Shown: piece by piece, positions 9,137-16,239 of the stretch
How positions within the stretch are numbered: position 1 is the stretch's first letter
How the letters are laid out: the number at the start of each line of letters is the position of its first letter
Source: Verrucomicrobiota bacterium
GTDB lineage: Bacteria > Verrucomicrobiota > Verrucomicrobiia > Verrucomicrobiales > Akkermansiaceae
Direction of reading: 5' to 3'
Assembly (NCBI GenBank): GCA_004293285.1
Contig: RDYF01000035.1
Location: 877-47,389, forward strand
Length of the DNA: 46,513 nucleotides
Translations under genes and position numbers: made by a program
The notes under the pieces: model-generated
The model's database searches: none
Told to the model about the DNA's origin: nothing
What the model saw: only the letters and a program-made list of their open reading frames with translations

Positions 9137-10036
9137 ATGTCCCTTGCCGCCCTACGTCAGCGTTTAGAAAGCACCATTTTCGGCACCGAAGACGTGGCGG
9201 AGCGTTTGCTCGTGGCTCTCTTGGCTCGCGGTCATGTGCTGTTAGAAGGGCCTCCGGGCATTGGCAAGACGACACTTGCGTCGACGCTTGCGCAGTCGAT
9301 CGGAGGTTCGTTCAAGCGCGTGCAGTTTACGCCCGATTTGTTGCCAGCAGATTTGTTAGGGTATTCTCTCTATCGGATGCAGCAGGGCGATTTCCAGTTT
9401 ATCCCCGGACCCGTGTTTGCGAACTTTTTGTTAGCCGATGAAATCAATCGCACCTCCCCCCGCGTGCAGTCGGCTTTGCTTGAGTGCATGAGCGAGCAGC
9501 AGGTGACGCTCGATGGTGTCACGCATGTCTTGCCTTCTCCGTTTTTTGTCATCGCAACGCAAAATGACATTCACAGCAGCGGCACCTTTCCCTTGCCCGA
9601 GCCTCAGCTCGATCGCTTTGCTCTGTCGCTGCGCATGGACTTGCCGCCAACGTCGCAGCAAAGCGCGATTCTCCTGCATCATGCGCAACAAGTGAAAAGT
9701 GTCACTCCACTCGAACCGCTGCTGAGCGAGACCGAGTTGGCGCAGCTGCAATCGCAGGTCGATGCGATTTTTTTGCATCCACACATCGCCGATTACATCA
9801 CGCAGCTCTGCGATGCGCTGCGTCGACTGGTCGGCTGGGAGTCTTGTCTTTCCATTCGATCGATGCTGCACTTGATGCAAGCGTCGCGCGCCATGGCGCA
9901 TTTGCTGCAACAAAACGAAGTGCACCCCGAACACGTGAAATCGCTGTTCGGTTCAGTGATGCGACATCGTTTGCCGCGCGAGGAAAACGTCGAGGCCTTG
10001 CTCGCCGCTGCGATTGAGCAAACGAAGATTCCGTAA
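9137..10036 (+). CDS. MoxR-family AAA+ ATPase
   Basis: 299 residues, cytoplasmic. Walker A is G-P-P-G-I-G-K-T at 38-45. Walker B ends with L-L-A-D-E-I-N-R (D101, E102), where E-I-N-R is characteristic of MoxR proteins. Sensor 1 is seen in F-V-I-A-T-Q-N-D, and P-L-P-E-P-Q-L-D-R-F is the MoxR arginine-finger region. MoxR ATPases act as chaperones that mature metalloenzymes or envelope proteins, nearly always together with VWA-domain and DUF58 proteins. Here no such partner follows: the next gene is convergent with only 6 bases between. The gene lies 3 bases behind xth. Confidence 0.92.
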   Translation: MSLAALRQRLESTIFGTEDVAERLLVALLARGHVLLEGPPGIGKTTLASTLAQSIGGSFKRVQFTPDLLPADLLGYSLYRMQQGDFQFIPGPVFANFLLADEINRTSPRVQSALLECMSEQQVTLDGVTHVLPSPFFVIATQNDIHSSGTFPLPEPQLDRFALSLRMDLPPTSQQSAILLHHAQQVKSVTPLEPLLSETELAQLQSQVDAIFLHPHIADYITQLCDALRRLVGWESCLSIRSMLHLMQASRAMAHLLQQNEVHPEHVKSLFGSVMRHRLPREENVEALLAAAIEQTKIP

Positions 10037-10042
10037 AGGGCG

Positions 10043-10927
10043 TTAGATCGTTTTCCAATACGCCAAGCTCTGACGCACACTAGCGAGAGGGTCGGGCGAT
10101 TGATCTTGTTCGATGTGGCAATGCTCCACGCCCAGTGCGGCAGCGGCTTCGACGATGGGCTTCATCGCGATGATGCCGTCGCCGAGCTCTTGAAAGGCAT
10201 CCGCTGGAATTTGCGAAGTGAAAGTAGGCAGCTCGATGCCCTTTTTCAGGTCCTTTAGGTGCAACTGCGTCACTCGCCCGCGGAGTTTTTTCATCAGCTC
10301 CACCGGATCGAGCCCAGCGGCGGCGACCCAGAAGACGTCGAGCTCGAAAAATACCTTGTCGCTCGATTCCTCCATCAGCACTTGATAGCCCGTGCGACCA
10401 TTTGCCAAGGGGGCGAACTCGAAATTGTGATTGTGATAGGCCAATCGAATCCCCGCCTTGGCCGCCATTTCCGCAGCAGCACTGAGATGCTTGGCCGCTT
10501 TTTGATAATCCTCTATCGTTTTTCTTTGATTGTCGTGCAGGTAAGGCACCACCAAATGCTGCAACTCGAGCTTGTGCGCTTTGTCCAATATCTTGGCGAA
10601 ATCCGAATAACTGGCATCGCTCGGACTAACCACACAATCCCAGTTGAAATGAGTCGACTGAATCTTGAGTCCGACATCCTTTGCTGCAGTGATCATCGCA
10701 TCGCAGTCGGGGAAGCCATAGAGTTCGACTTGACCATAGCCCGCCTCGGCGACCGCCTTCATCGTGCCCGCGAGATCCGCTTGCAGGGGATCGCGCAGGG
10801 TGTAGAGCTGCAAGCCGATCTTTTTCCCGTAGCGCTCCTGTGCCACGCTCGCGGCAGATGCTTGATGTGCAGAAAACAAGCTCGCAGTCGCTGCGGCGCT
10901 TTGCCAGAGGAAAGATCGTCGGTTCAT
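10043..10927 (-). CDS. Tat-exported sugar phosphate isomerase/epimerase-like TIM-barrel protein
   Basis: 294 residues. The N-terminus has a twin-arginine signal (N-R-R-S-F-L-W-Q followed by an alanine-rich hydrophobic run, ending near A-S-A-A-S). The mature part is an AP-endonuclease-2/xylose-isomerase-like TIM barrel: G-L-Q-L-Y-T-L-R, E-A-G-Y-G-Q-V-E-L-Y-G, a Y-H-N-H-N-F-E-F strand with metal-binding histidine and glutamate, F-F-E-L-D-V-F-W, L-H-L-K-D and a final H-C-H-I-E-Q-D. Proteins of this type are common in Verrucomicrobia and Planctomycetes and are often annotated as sugar epimerases, but their substrate is usually unknown. The ATG at 10927 is selected because it begins the Tat signal; a longer reading to 11071 would bury it. 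Confidence 0.85.
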   Translation of the reverse strand: MNRRSFLWQSAAATASLFSAHQASAASVAQERYGKKIGLQLYTLRDPLQADLAGTMKAVAEAGYGQVELYGFPDCDAMITAAKDVGLKIQSTHFNWDCVVSPSDASYSDFAKILDKAHKLELQHLVVPYLHDNQRKTIEDYQKAAKHLSAAAEMAAKAGIRLAYHNHNFEFAPLANGRTGYQVLMEESSDKVFFELDVFWVAAAGLDPVELMKKLRGRVTQLHLKDLKKGIELPTFTSQIPADAFQELGDGIIAMKPIVEAAAALGVEHCHIEQDQSPDPLASVRQSLAYWKTI

Positions 10928-11064
10928 GGAGTCATTCTGACAACTGCCTGATTCTTGCCAAGTCGCAAATGAGCCATGAGCGGGAAATGCGTTCGACATC
11001 ACAAAAGCCCAAAATTTTGCATTTTTCGCGACAAATTCTCTCGCTTGTGGCATTTTCCTTTTAG

Positions 11065-11595
11065 ATGGCAACTTCGCAGGCAGAACAGTGGCAACGTTGG
11101 TTCGAAGAAAACGGACCGCGCCTGCTGTTGTTTGCTCGTGGCTGGAGTGTTTCCAAAGATTGCGCGGAAGACTTGGTGCAAGAAACCATGCTGCGCTTGT
11201 GGCACTACCAAGCTGAGCGCGGCGGATCGCCGCCTGATTTGCCGCTGGCCTTTTCGACGATTCGCTTTTGCGGATTGAATCAAAAGCGCACCGATTCCCG
11301 ACGTCGCAAGCGCGAAGAAGCGATCATTTATCTCAACGACTTCGAAGATGTTTGGCTCGACCCGACACTGGAAGACGATGAAGAAGCGACCTTACTGCGC
11401 GATGCCGTGCAACGATTGACGCCGAAGTTGCGCGATGTGATTACGATGAAAATTTGGGGAGGTCTAACATTTCAAGAAATCGCCACCGCGCTGACCATCC
11501 CGGCGAATACCTGCGCTTCACGCTACCGATATGCGCTGACTCAGCTCGCGCAAGAACTTCAACGACTCAAGGAGGATCGTCATGAAATCGCCTGA
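11065..11595 (+). CDS. ECF-type RNA polymerase sigma factor
   Basis: 176 residues. The region 2 core is seen in L-L-L-F-A-R-G-W, then D-C-A-E-D-L-V-Q-E-T-M-L-R-L-W (the -10 recognition helix). Region 4 is L-T-P-K-L-R-D-V-I-T-M-K-I-W-G-G-L-T-F-Q-E-I-A, followed by the helix-turn-helix that contacts the -35 element (I-P-A-N-T-C-A-S-R-Y-R-Y-A). ECF factors redirect RNA polymerase to stress or envelope regulons and are usually held by an anti-sigma factor encoded next to them. The next gene overlaps by 14 bases and has a strong AAGGAGG (11569-11575) inside this gene, fitting translational coupling with an anti-sigma-like partner. Confidence 0.9.
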   Translation: MATSQAEQWQRWFEENGPRLLLFARGWSVSKDCAEDLVQETMLRLWHYQAERGGSPPDLPLAFSTIRFCGLNQKRTDSRRRKREEAIIYLNDFEDVWLDPTLEDDEEATLLRDAVQRLTPKLRDVITMKIWGGLTFQEIATALTIPANTCASRYRYALTQLAQELQRLKEDRHEIA

Positions 11596-12070
11596 AGAAA
11601 TCGAAGCCGCTCTGCAACGACTCGCCCCACCAGCTCTGAGCCCGCGGGCGCAATCGAATGTTGCCGCCATGCTGGCGGATCTATCGGAGAAACATTCGGC
11701 TGCCACAGTCATTTCTCGGCATCGGCCTCGCACTTTCCTTTTCGTGTCATCTGCTGCGGCTCTTTTGTTTTTGGGCATGGGCTTGTCTCTGCGCCACCCC
11801 ACATTGCCTGTCAGCACGCCACCCATTGCTGCGACGGCGGGAGCCATGGATGAAATGTCGCCTGCGCCTCCTGTTTTTGTCGATCGATTGCTCGTGACCG
11901 ATGGTGCCATGCTGGAAAACACGCTGGCGAGTGCGGACGGCACTGTGGTCAAGGAGCTCAAACGTCGTGTGCATTCCCATGAGCGCTATCGCGATGCTCG
12001 TCGGGGCTATCTCATCACCATTTCGGAGACTCGCGATGAAAAGCTTTACCTACCCAAAAATGGCTTCTAA
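11582..12070 (+). CDS. Small single-pass membrane protein, putative anti-sigma factor
   Basis: 162 residues. The first about 45 residues are helical and charged, followed by one transmembrane segment (F-L-F-V-S-S-A-A-A-L-L-F-L-G-M-G, about residues 52-67) and a periplasmic tail of about 90 residues rich in valine and arginine. This topology, with a cytoplasmic N-terminus and periplasmic C-terminus right behind an ECF sigma gene, is what anti-sigma factors show. No zinc-finger anti-sigma motif (H-x3-C-x2-C) is present, so the assignment comes from context and topology. The AAGGAGG at 11569-11575 with 6-base spacing is one of the best ribosome sites in the window. Confidence 0.6.
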   Translation: MKSPEEIEAALQRLAPPALSPRAQSNVAAMLADLSEKHSAATVISRHRPRTFLFVSSAAALLFLGMGLSLRHPTLPVSTPPIAATAGAMDEMSPAPPVFVDRLLVTDGAMLENTLASADGTVVKELKRRVHSHERYRDARRGYLITISETRDEKLYLPKNGF

Positions 12071-12875
12071 TGCTCTCATCCAAGCTCTGTGGAGGCTAGT
12101 CTTGATGGGAAACCTCGCCCTTTGCTCGGGAGTCGTTGCCCAGGATGCGCCTGCGGTTGCGGTGAAGTCTGGCGCGGTCGACGCAGTGAAGTCGATGTCG
12201 CCATGGCTCGGTTTTGAGGTCCAGCGAGCTGATGCCGCCGTGCGGGCTCAATTGCCCAAATTGCCCAAAGGCGTTGGTTTTGTGATCAGTCAAATCGACC
12301 CACAAGGCCCAGCGCACCAAGCGGGCCTGCGTGCGTTTGATATCCTCTGGAAATGGAATGATCAATGGCTCATCAACGAAGCGCAACTCGCCACGTTGCT
12401 CGATCTGCAAAAAGCAGGGGATCGCGTTGTGCTGACGGTGTATCGGGCAGGACAGGAGCATGCATACGAAGTCACACTGGGACAGAGTCCGCGTCGACCC
12501 GTGGCGACAAGGCGGGCTCAGATGCAAGAAGATCCGTTGCGGCTGGCCAGCGCTGCCGTTCCGCAGACGGCGCAACGGGATGTCAATTCGCGCACAGCTC
12601 GCCTGGAAGATGCGCAAGCCATTCTCGAAATGGAAAAACGCGATGACGGCATGTGGCTTTCCATCGTCGACACGCAAGGAGTGACCATTTTCGATGGCCC
12701 TTATTCCAGCAGTGCGAAAAGTTCGATTCCTCTGGCGTGGCATGATCGACTCGATGCTCTGCAGCGCAGTTTGCAAAAGCCGCAAAACGCGCAGAGAAGC
12801 ATCGCACCTCCCGCACCCAAGGGCCATGGTTCGGAAGCAGTCATGCCTCAGGCAGATCCCTTTCGTGCTCCTTGA
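12036..12875 (+). CDS. Secreted PDZ-domain protein
   Basis: 279 residues. A signal peptide is visible (hydrophobic run at about 13-30, then A-Q-D near 35-37). One PDZ domain spans about 57-148: L-G-F-E-V at its start, the G-V-G-F-V-I-S-Q-I-D-P-Q-G-P-A-H-Q-A-G-L core and D-I-L-W-K-W-N-D-Q. No protease triad is present; the rest is low-complexity, with a proline-rich end. The start overlaps the previous gene by 35 bases in another frame. The ATG at 12036 has a GGAG about 10 bases upstream; an alternative ATG at 12060 would also leave a signal peptide. Sitting behind an ECF sigma and anti-sigma-like pair, it may sense or hold misfolded envelope proteins, but this is inference. Confidence 0.75.
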   Translation: MKSFTYPKMASNALIQALWRLVLMGNLALCSGVVAQDAPAVAVKSGAVDAVKSMSPWLGFEVQRADAAVRAQLPKLPKGVGFVISQIDPQGPAHQAGLRAFDILWKWNDQWLINEAQLATLLDLQKAGDRVVLTVYRAGQEHAYEVTLGQSPRRPVATRRAQMQEDPLRLASAAVPQTAQRDVNSRTARLEDAQAILEMEKRDDGMWLSIVDTQGVTIFDGPYSSSAKSSIPLAWHDRLDALQRSLQKPQNAQRSIAPPAPKGHGSEAVMPQADPFRAP

Positions 12876-12911
12876 GGCTTGCGCGCGGGGCAGATGATTC
12901 TCGCTCTCGCA

Positions 12912-14207
12912 TCAAGCCAGTAGGGGACCATCGGGCCCTTGCAAAAACTCGACCACGGCTTCGACGACATCGTTCGCGGCAAATGAGGTCTCGCTGCGGC
13001 TCGACAAAATTTTCGCAGTGTAGCGCGAGGCATCTTCTCCCACGATCAGGGCCAATCGAGCTCCCGATTGCTCGGCGCGCTGCAATTGCTTGCCCAATTT
13101 GGCAGACGTGAGAGCGTAATCGACTGCGACACCTGCGGTTCGGAGTGATGTGATCAAGCGCAGCGCATCTGCCCGATGTTCTTCGCGATCGACCACGACA
13201 TAGACATCGCAGCCAGCCTGATGGCGTTGCAGCCAGACTTCCATCTGCATCAAAGCATGGGGCGTTTCTTCAATCAAATTGCGAATCACGTAGTCGCCCA
13301 TCGCAAATCCAGTTGCCGGCAAATCGACCTTGCCATCGGAAATGGTCGAAATCAGTGTGTCGTAGCGCCCCCCACCTGCTACGGCGCGCATGGAGTTTTT
13401 GGCATCAAAGACCTCAAACACCAAACCCGTGTAATAGGCCAGCCCGCGCACGATCGAAAGATCCCAGCGCACAAATTCCGCAAGACCGCGCGCGGCTAGG
13501 TCGGCCAATAGAATGCGATAGGATTCCGACGCATTGGCAGGATCGGCGATGAATGCCTGAACCTCCGTGAGCGTCAATCCCAATGCCGCGAGTTTGCTTT
13601 CTAAGACTTCCGCTTTGTCGCGTTCTAGCTTATCAACAATCTGCAAAAACTGCGCCAATTGCTCGCTATCCAGCCCGCGCTGGTTGGCAAAGTTCGCCCA
13701 GGCTTGTCGATCGGAGACGCGCACTTGATAGTCTTCTTTGGCAAAGCCAAAGGCGCGCATGGTATCGATCGCGACCGACAACAATTCGGCATCGGCGACA
13801 GCGGAGCTTTCGCCGAGAAGATCGACATTGAACTGGAAAAACTCCCGTCCGCGGCCTTTTTGGGGTTTTTCATAGCGGAAGCATTGACCGATCTCAAACC
13901 ACTTCAGCGGCTTGGGGAAATGACGTTGATGATCGGCCGCCAGGCGGGCGAGAGAAGCCGTGACTTCGGGACGCAGAGTGATATCGCGCCCGCCCTGATC
14001 TTCAAAGCGAAACAACTGGGTCGAGAGCTCGCCTCCCGATTTTTTCAAATACAGCTCTGTATCTTCCAACAGCGGTGTTTCGTATTCGACAAAACCATGG
14101 CGTCTTGCGGTGGCGCGCCATGTTTCGTGCAAGTATTGACGCACCGCAAAGTCACGCGGCAAAAAATCTCGAAATCCTGGCAATGATTGAAATGCAGAAA
14201 CAGCCAT
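12912..14207 (-). CDS. hisS: Histidyl-tRNA synthetase
   Basis: 431 residues, close to the usual 420-430. Class II aminoacyl-tRNA synthetase that charges tRNA-His. The sequence starts with the typical L-P-G-F-R-D-F-L-P. It then shows motif 2 (F-R-Y-E-K-P-Q-K-G-R-G-R-E-F-F-Q), the HisA signature G-L-A-Y-Y-T-G-L-V-F-E-V-F, and motif 3 around G-F-A-M-G-D. A C-terminal anticodon-binding domain ends with the C-D-V-Y-V-V-V-D to L-I-V-G-E-D-A strands. I use ATG 14207; a TTG at 14216 with a nearby GGGG would add three residues. It converges on the PDZ gene with 36 bases between the stops. Confidence 0.95.
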   Translation of the reverse strand: MAVSAFQSLPGFRDFLPRDFAVRQYLHETWRATARRHGFVEYETPLLEDTELYLKKSGGELSTQLFRFEDQGGRDITLRPEVTASLARLAADHQRHFPKPLKWFEIGQCFRYEKPQKGRGREFFQFNVDLLGESSAVADAELLSVAIDTMRAFGFAKEDYQVRVSDRQAWANFANQRGLDSEQLAQFLQIVDKLERDKAEVLESKLAALGLTLTEVQAFIADPANASESYRILLADLAARGLAEFVRWDLSIVRGLAYYTGLVFEVFDAKNSMRAVAGGGRYDTLISTISDGKVDLPATGFAMGDYVIRNLIEETPHALMQMEVWLQRHQAGCDVYVVVDREEHRADALRLITSLRTAGVAVDYALTSAKLGKQLQRAEQSGARLALIVGEDASRYTAKILSSRSETSFAANDVVEAVVEFLQGPDGPLLA

Positions 14208-14323
14208 AGCGGTCAAAACATGCCCCTTTCCCTCACAACTGGCAAGGGGGAATGCACATCAAGTCGACGTGAGACAACTGTTCGGTGTCGACCCTCGGGA
14301 GCAACAGACTCAATCGACCTCGA

Positions 14324-15205
14324 TCAGCGACCTTTGCGAAAGCGCTGACGATACTGTGCCGGAGAAACGCCGTTGAGCTTTTTGAAGAAGCGACTGAAAT
14401 AAAATTCATTGGCGAATTCCAATTGGTCGGCCACTTCTTTGATTTTCAGATTATCATTCAAAAGCAAGGTGATCGCTTCTTGATTCAAGCGGCGGTTGAT
14501 GAATTCTTTGGGGCTAACCCCGACATCGGTGGTGAACGCTTTCGAAAAGGCGCGCAATCCCGTGCCGTAGGCTTTTGCAAGCATGCTGACTTTGAGATTG
14601 GCTCCGAGTTGATCTTCTACCATTGCAAAGACCTTTTTGAAGGTGCTGTGATTTTTCACGTGCTGCGACACCAGGCTGTCGAGATCAGGAAGGATGGCGG
14701 CCATCCAGATTTCTACCTGCGCATGAAGACTTAACAAATGGTTCGCATTAATCGATGGATTATTGTGATGCCAATGCAGCCAATCCTCAGGATTGGTCTC
14801 CCCCAACGGAGTAGGCGTGCGCTCAGGTCGATCCATCAGAGGATCGATGCCGCGAAGCCACTCGCAGCGAATTTTCAGGTAGAGCAATTGGCTCGTAGTG
14901 GAGCAACGACGTTCAACAGGTGTATTGCCGGGTAGGTAATAAGCGCGACCTGGAAGCAAATCCACAACGCGTCCATTGTGCACAATTTGTCGATGCCCCG
15001 AGAGAGGGATGTCGATGTGATGCAAGTAATCGCTCTCCAGCTTTCCGTCGCTACTCCACTCGGGGCCGACTTCTGCGTGATACATGCCGATCAAATGAAA
15101 TTGCAAATGACGAGCGAGCTCTAGTTCGTGCTGGTGAGTGCCTTCATTCCAGATGGTCGTGGAGCGAGCATGAGCACGGGGGTTCGTGGTTTCTACGAGC
15201 TTCAT
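14324..15205 (-). CDS. AraC-family transcriptional regulator
   Basis: 293 residues. The C-terminal 95 residues hold the AraC double helix-turn-helix: L-K-V-S-M-L-A-K-A-Y and, further on, L-K-I-K-E-V-A-D-Q-L-E-F-A-N-E-F-Y-F-S-R-F-F-K-K-L-N-G-V-S-P-A-Q-Y-R, which is the family signature in nearly canonical form. The N-terminal part is a cupin-like sugar-sensing domain (H-H-I-D-I-P-L-S-G, Y-Y-L-P-G). It is transcribed away from the PEP-CTERM gene and sits at the edge of the carbohydrate genes 15395-25824, which it probably controls. A perfect 16-base palindrome lies 24 bases before its start. Confidence 0.9.
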   Translation of the reverse strand: MKLVETTNPRAHARSTTIWNEGTHQHELELARHLQFHLIGMYHAEVGPEWSSDGKLESDYLHHIDIPLSGHRQIVHNGRVVDLLPGRAYYLPGNTPVERRCSTTSQLLYLKIRCEWLRGIDPLMDRPERTPTPLGETNPEDWLHWHHNNPSINANHLLSLHAQVEIWMAAILPDLDSLVSQHVKNHSTFKKVFAMVEDQLGANLKVSMLAKAYGTGLRAFSKAFTTDVGVSPKEFINRRLNQEAITLLLNDNLKIKEVADQLEFANEFYFSRFFKKLNGVSPAQYRQRFRKGR

Positions 15206-15228
15206 AGTAGGGTGGTTGATTGGAGTTT

Positions 15229-15244
15229 CTTCTGAGCTCAGAAG
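15229..15244. promoter_or_regulatory. Perfect 16-bp palindrome, candidate operator
   Basis: CTTCTGAGCTCAGAAG reads the same on both strands. It lies 24 bases before the AraC-family start and 150 bases before the PEP-CTERM gene, in the AT-rich divergent intergenic region. A dimeric regulator could bind here, either for autoregulation or for control of both divergent genes. AraC proteins more often bind direct repeats, so the binder is uncertain. Confidence 0.45.
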
Positions 15245-15331
15245 TGACGATGCAATAAGTACATGTTTTATTCTCTTTCGTCTATGGTGAATTTGTTAAA
15301 AAGCAGATATATTTCTGTGTGTCGTGCGAAG

Positions 15332-15357
15332 GTTTTTGCATTTTTGTTTGCAAAAAC
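15332..15357. promoter_or_regulatory. Inverted repeat upstream of the PEP-CTERM gene
   Basis: Arms GTTTTTGCA (15332-15340) and TGCAAAAAC (15349-15357) are perfect complements with an 8-base spacer, 37 bases before the start codon. It may be a second operator or a 5'-UTR hairpin. It has no U-run behind it, so it is not a terminator for plus-strand transcription. Confidence 0.4.
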
Positions 15358-15394
15358 TTATCCTGACCAAGAGAAATAACCAAACCAATATATT

Positions 15395-16099
15395 ATGAAA
15401 CCTACAGCATCCCTCAGCATTTTATTTGCTGCTATGACAGCTGCTGCCCAAGCAGTCACAGTGATCTACCAAGATGACTTTAATAATCCATCCGGCATCA
15501 ACTCTGGTGGACCGTATGTCAGCAGCCTCGGTGGCTCCGCTCCTACCGTGAGAACAGGACTCCTTGGCGGCAGCGCTTCTGCTACCTGGACGAATGCCGC
15601 AGAAACAGGCGGTCACGGTCAGCGCGACATCAACGACAGCAACGTTGCCACTCCAACGAGCAGCAACTACCTCGCCTTCGTTCCTCAGCAAGGTTACGTA
15701 TACACGTTGTCTGCCGAAATTACTGTCAATACGATCGTTAATGACAACTGGTTTGCCATTGGATTTACATCCTCGAATGGCAACTGGGGTCCGCTGGCAG
15801 GTGCACTGACTGTTGCTGACTACAACATCACAACACAACAAGGTATCGTGCGTTGGAATGCGACGAACGTAGGTCAGACGCGCTTGGTGACTTACACCCT
15901 TGACACCACTGCCCCTAGTTGGACCAACGCCAACAACATTGCTTACGTGGGATGGTTTACGGCAGGTGCAGGTCAAGTTAACATCAATGGTGCTAACCAA
16001 GTTTCCATCGACAATTTCTCTCTTACCGCTGTGCCAGAGCCTTCCACGGCTCTGCTTGGTGGTTTGAGTGTTTTGGCGTTGCTCCGTCGACGCCGATAA
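15395..16099 (+). CDS. PEP-CTERM sorting-domain surface protein
   Basis: 234 residues. It starts with a signal peptide (residues 1-20, ending near A-Q-A-V). The body is a beta-rich, glycine/asparagine/threonine-rich domain similar to laminin-G-like folds. The tail is a classic PEP-CTERM signal: V-P-E-P-S at 213-217, a hydrophobic stretch L-L-G-G-L-S-V-L-A-L-L and a basic end (R-R-R-R). Exosortase recognises this signal and anchors or releases the protein at the cell surface. No exosortase gene is in the window. The gene is followed by a strong rho-independent terminator at 16132, so it forms its own transcript. Confidence 0.9.
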   Translation: MKPTASLSILFAAMTAAAQAVTVIYQDDFNNPSGINSGGPYVSSLGGSAPTVRTGLLGGSASATWTNAAETGGHGQRDINDSNVATPTSSNYLAFVPQQGYVYTLSAEITVNTIVNDNWFAIGFTSSNGNWGPLAGALTVADYNITTQQGIVRWNATNVGQTRLVTYTLDTTAPSWTNANNIAYVGWFTAGAGQVNINGANQVSIDNFSLTAVPEPSTALLGGLSVLALLRRRR

Positions 16100-16131
16100 T
16101 TAAGCTAGGAATTAGGGGTTTTTCACAGCTT

Positions 16132-16165
16132 AGGATGCTCGGTGGTATCACCGAGCATCCTTTTT
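16132..16165 (+). terminator. Rho-independent terminator behind the PEP-CTERM gene
   Basis: The arms AGGATGCTCGGTG (16132-16144) and CACCGAGCATCCT (16149-16161) pair perfectly over 13 bases around a GTAT loop and run into TTTTT. This is the strongest hairpin seen in the window and separates the PEP-CTERM gene from the GH29-like gene. Confidence 0.92.
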
Positions 16166-16239
16166 CTCCTAATCGAACAATTCTTGCGCTAGGGGATTGA
16201 CCCAAAACGCGTCTTTGCTACTTTTTTTCTCAACGATCT

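Noticed and set aside
12876..12911. A hairpin (GGCTTG ... CAAGCC) between the PDZ gene and hisS
   Set aside because: The stem is short and interrupted with no T-run on either side, so it is not supported as a terminator.
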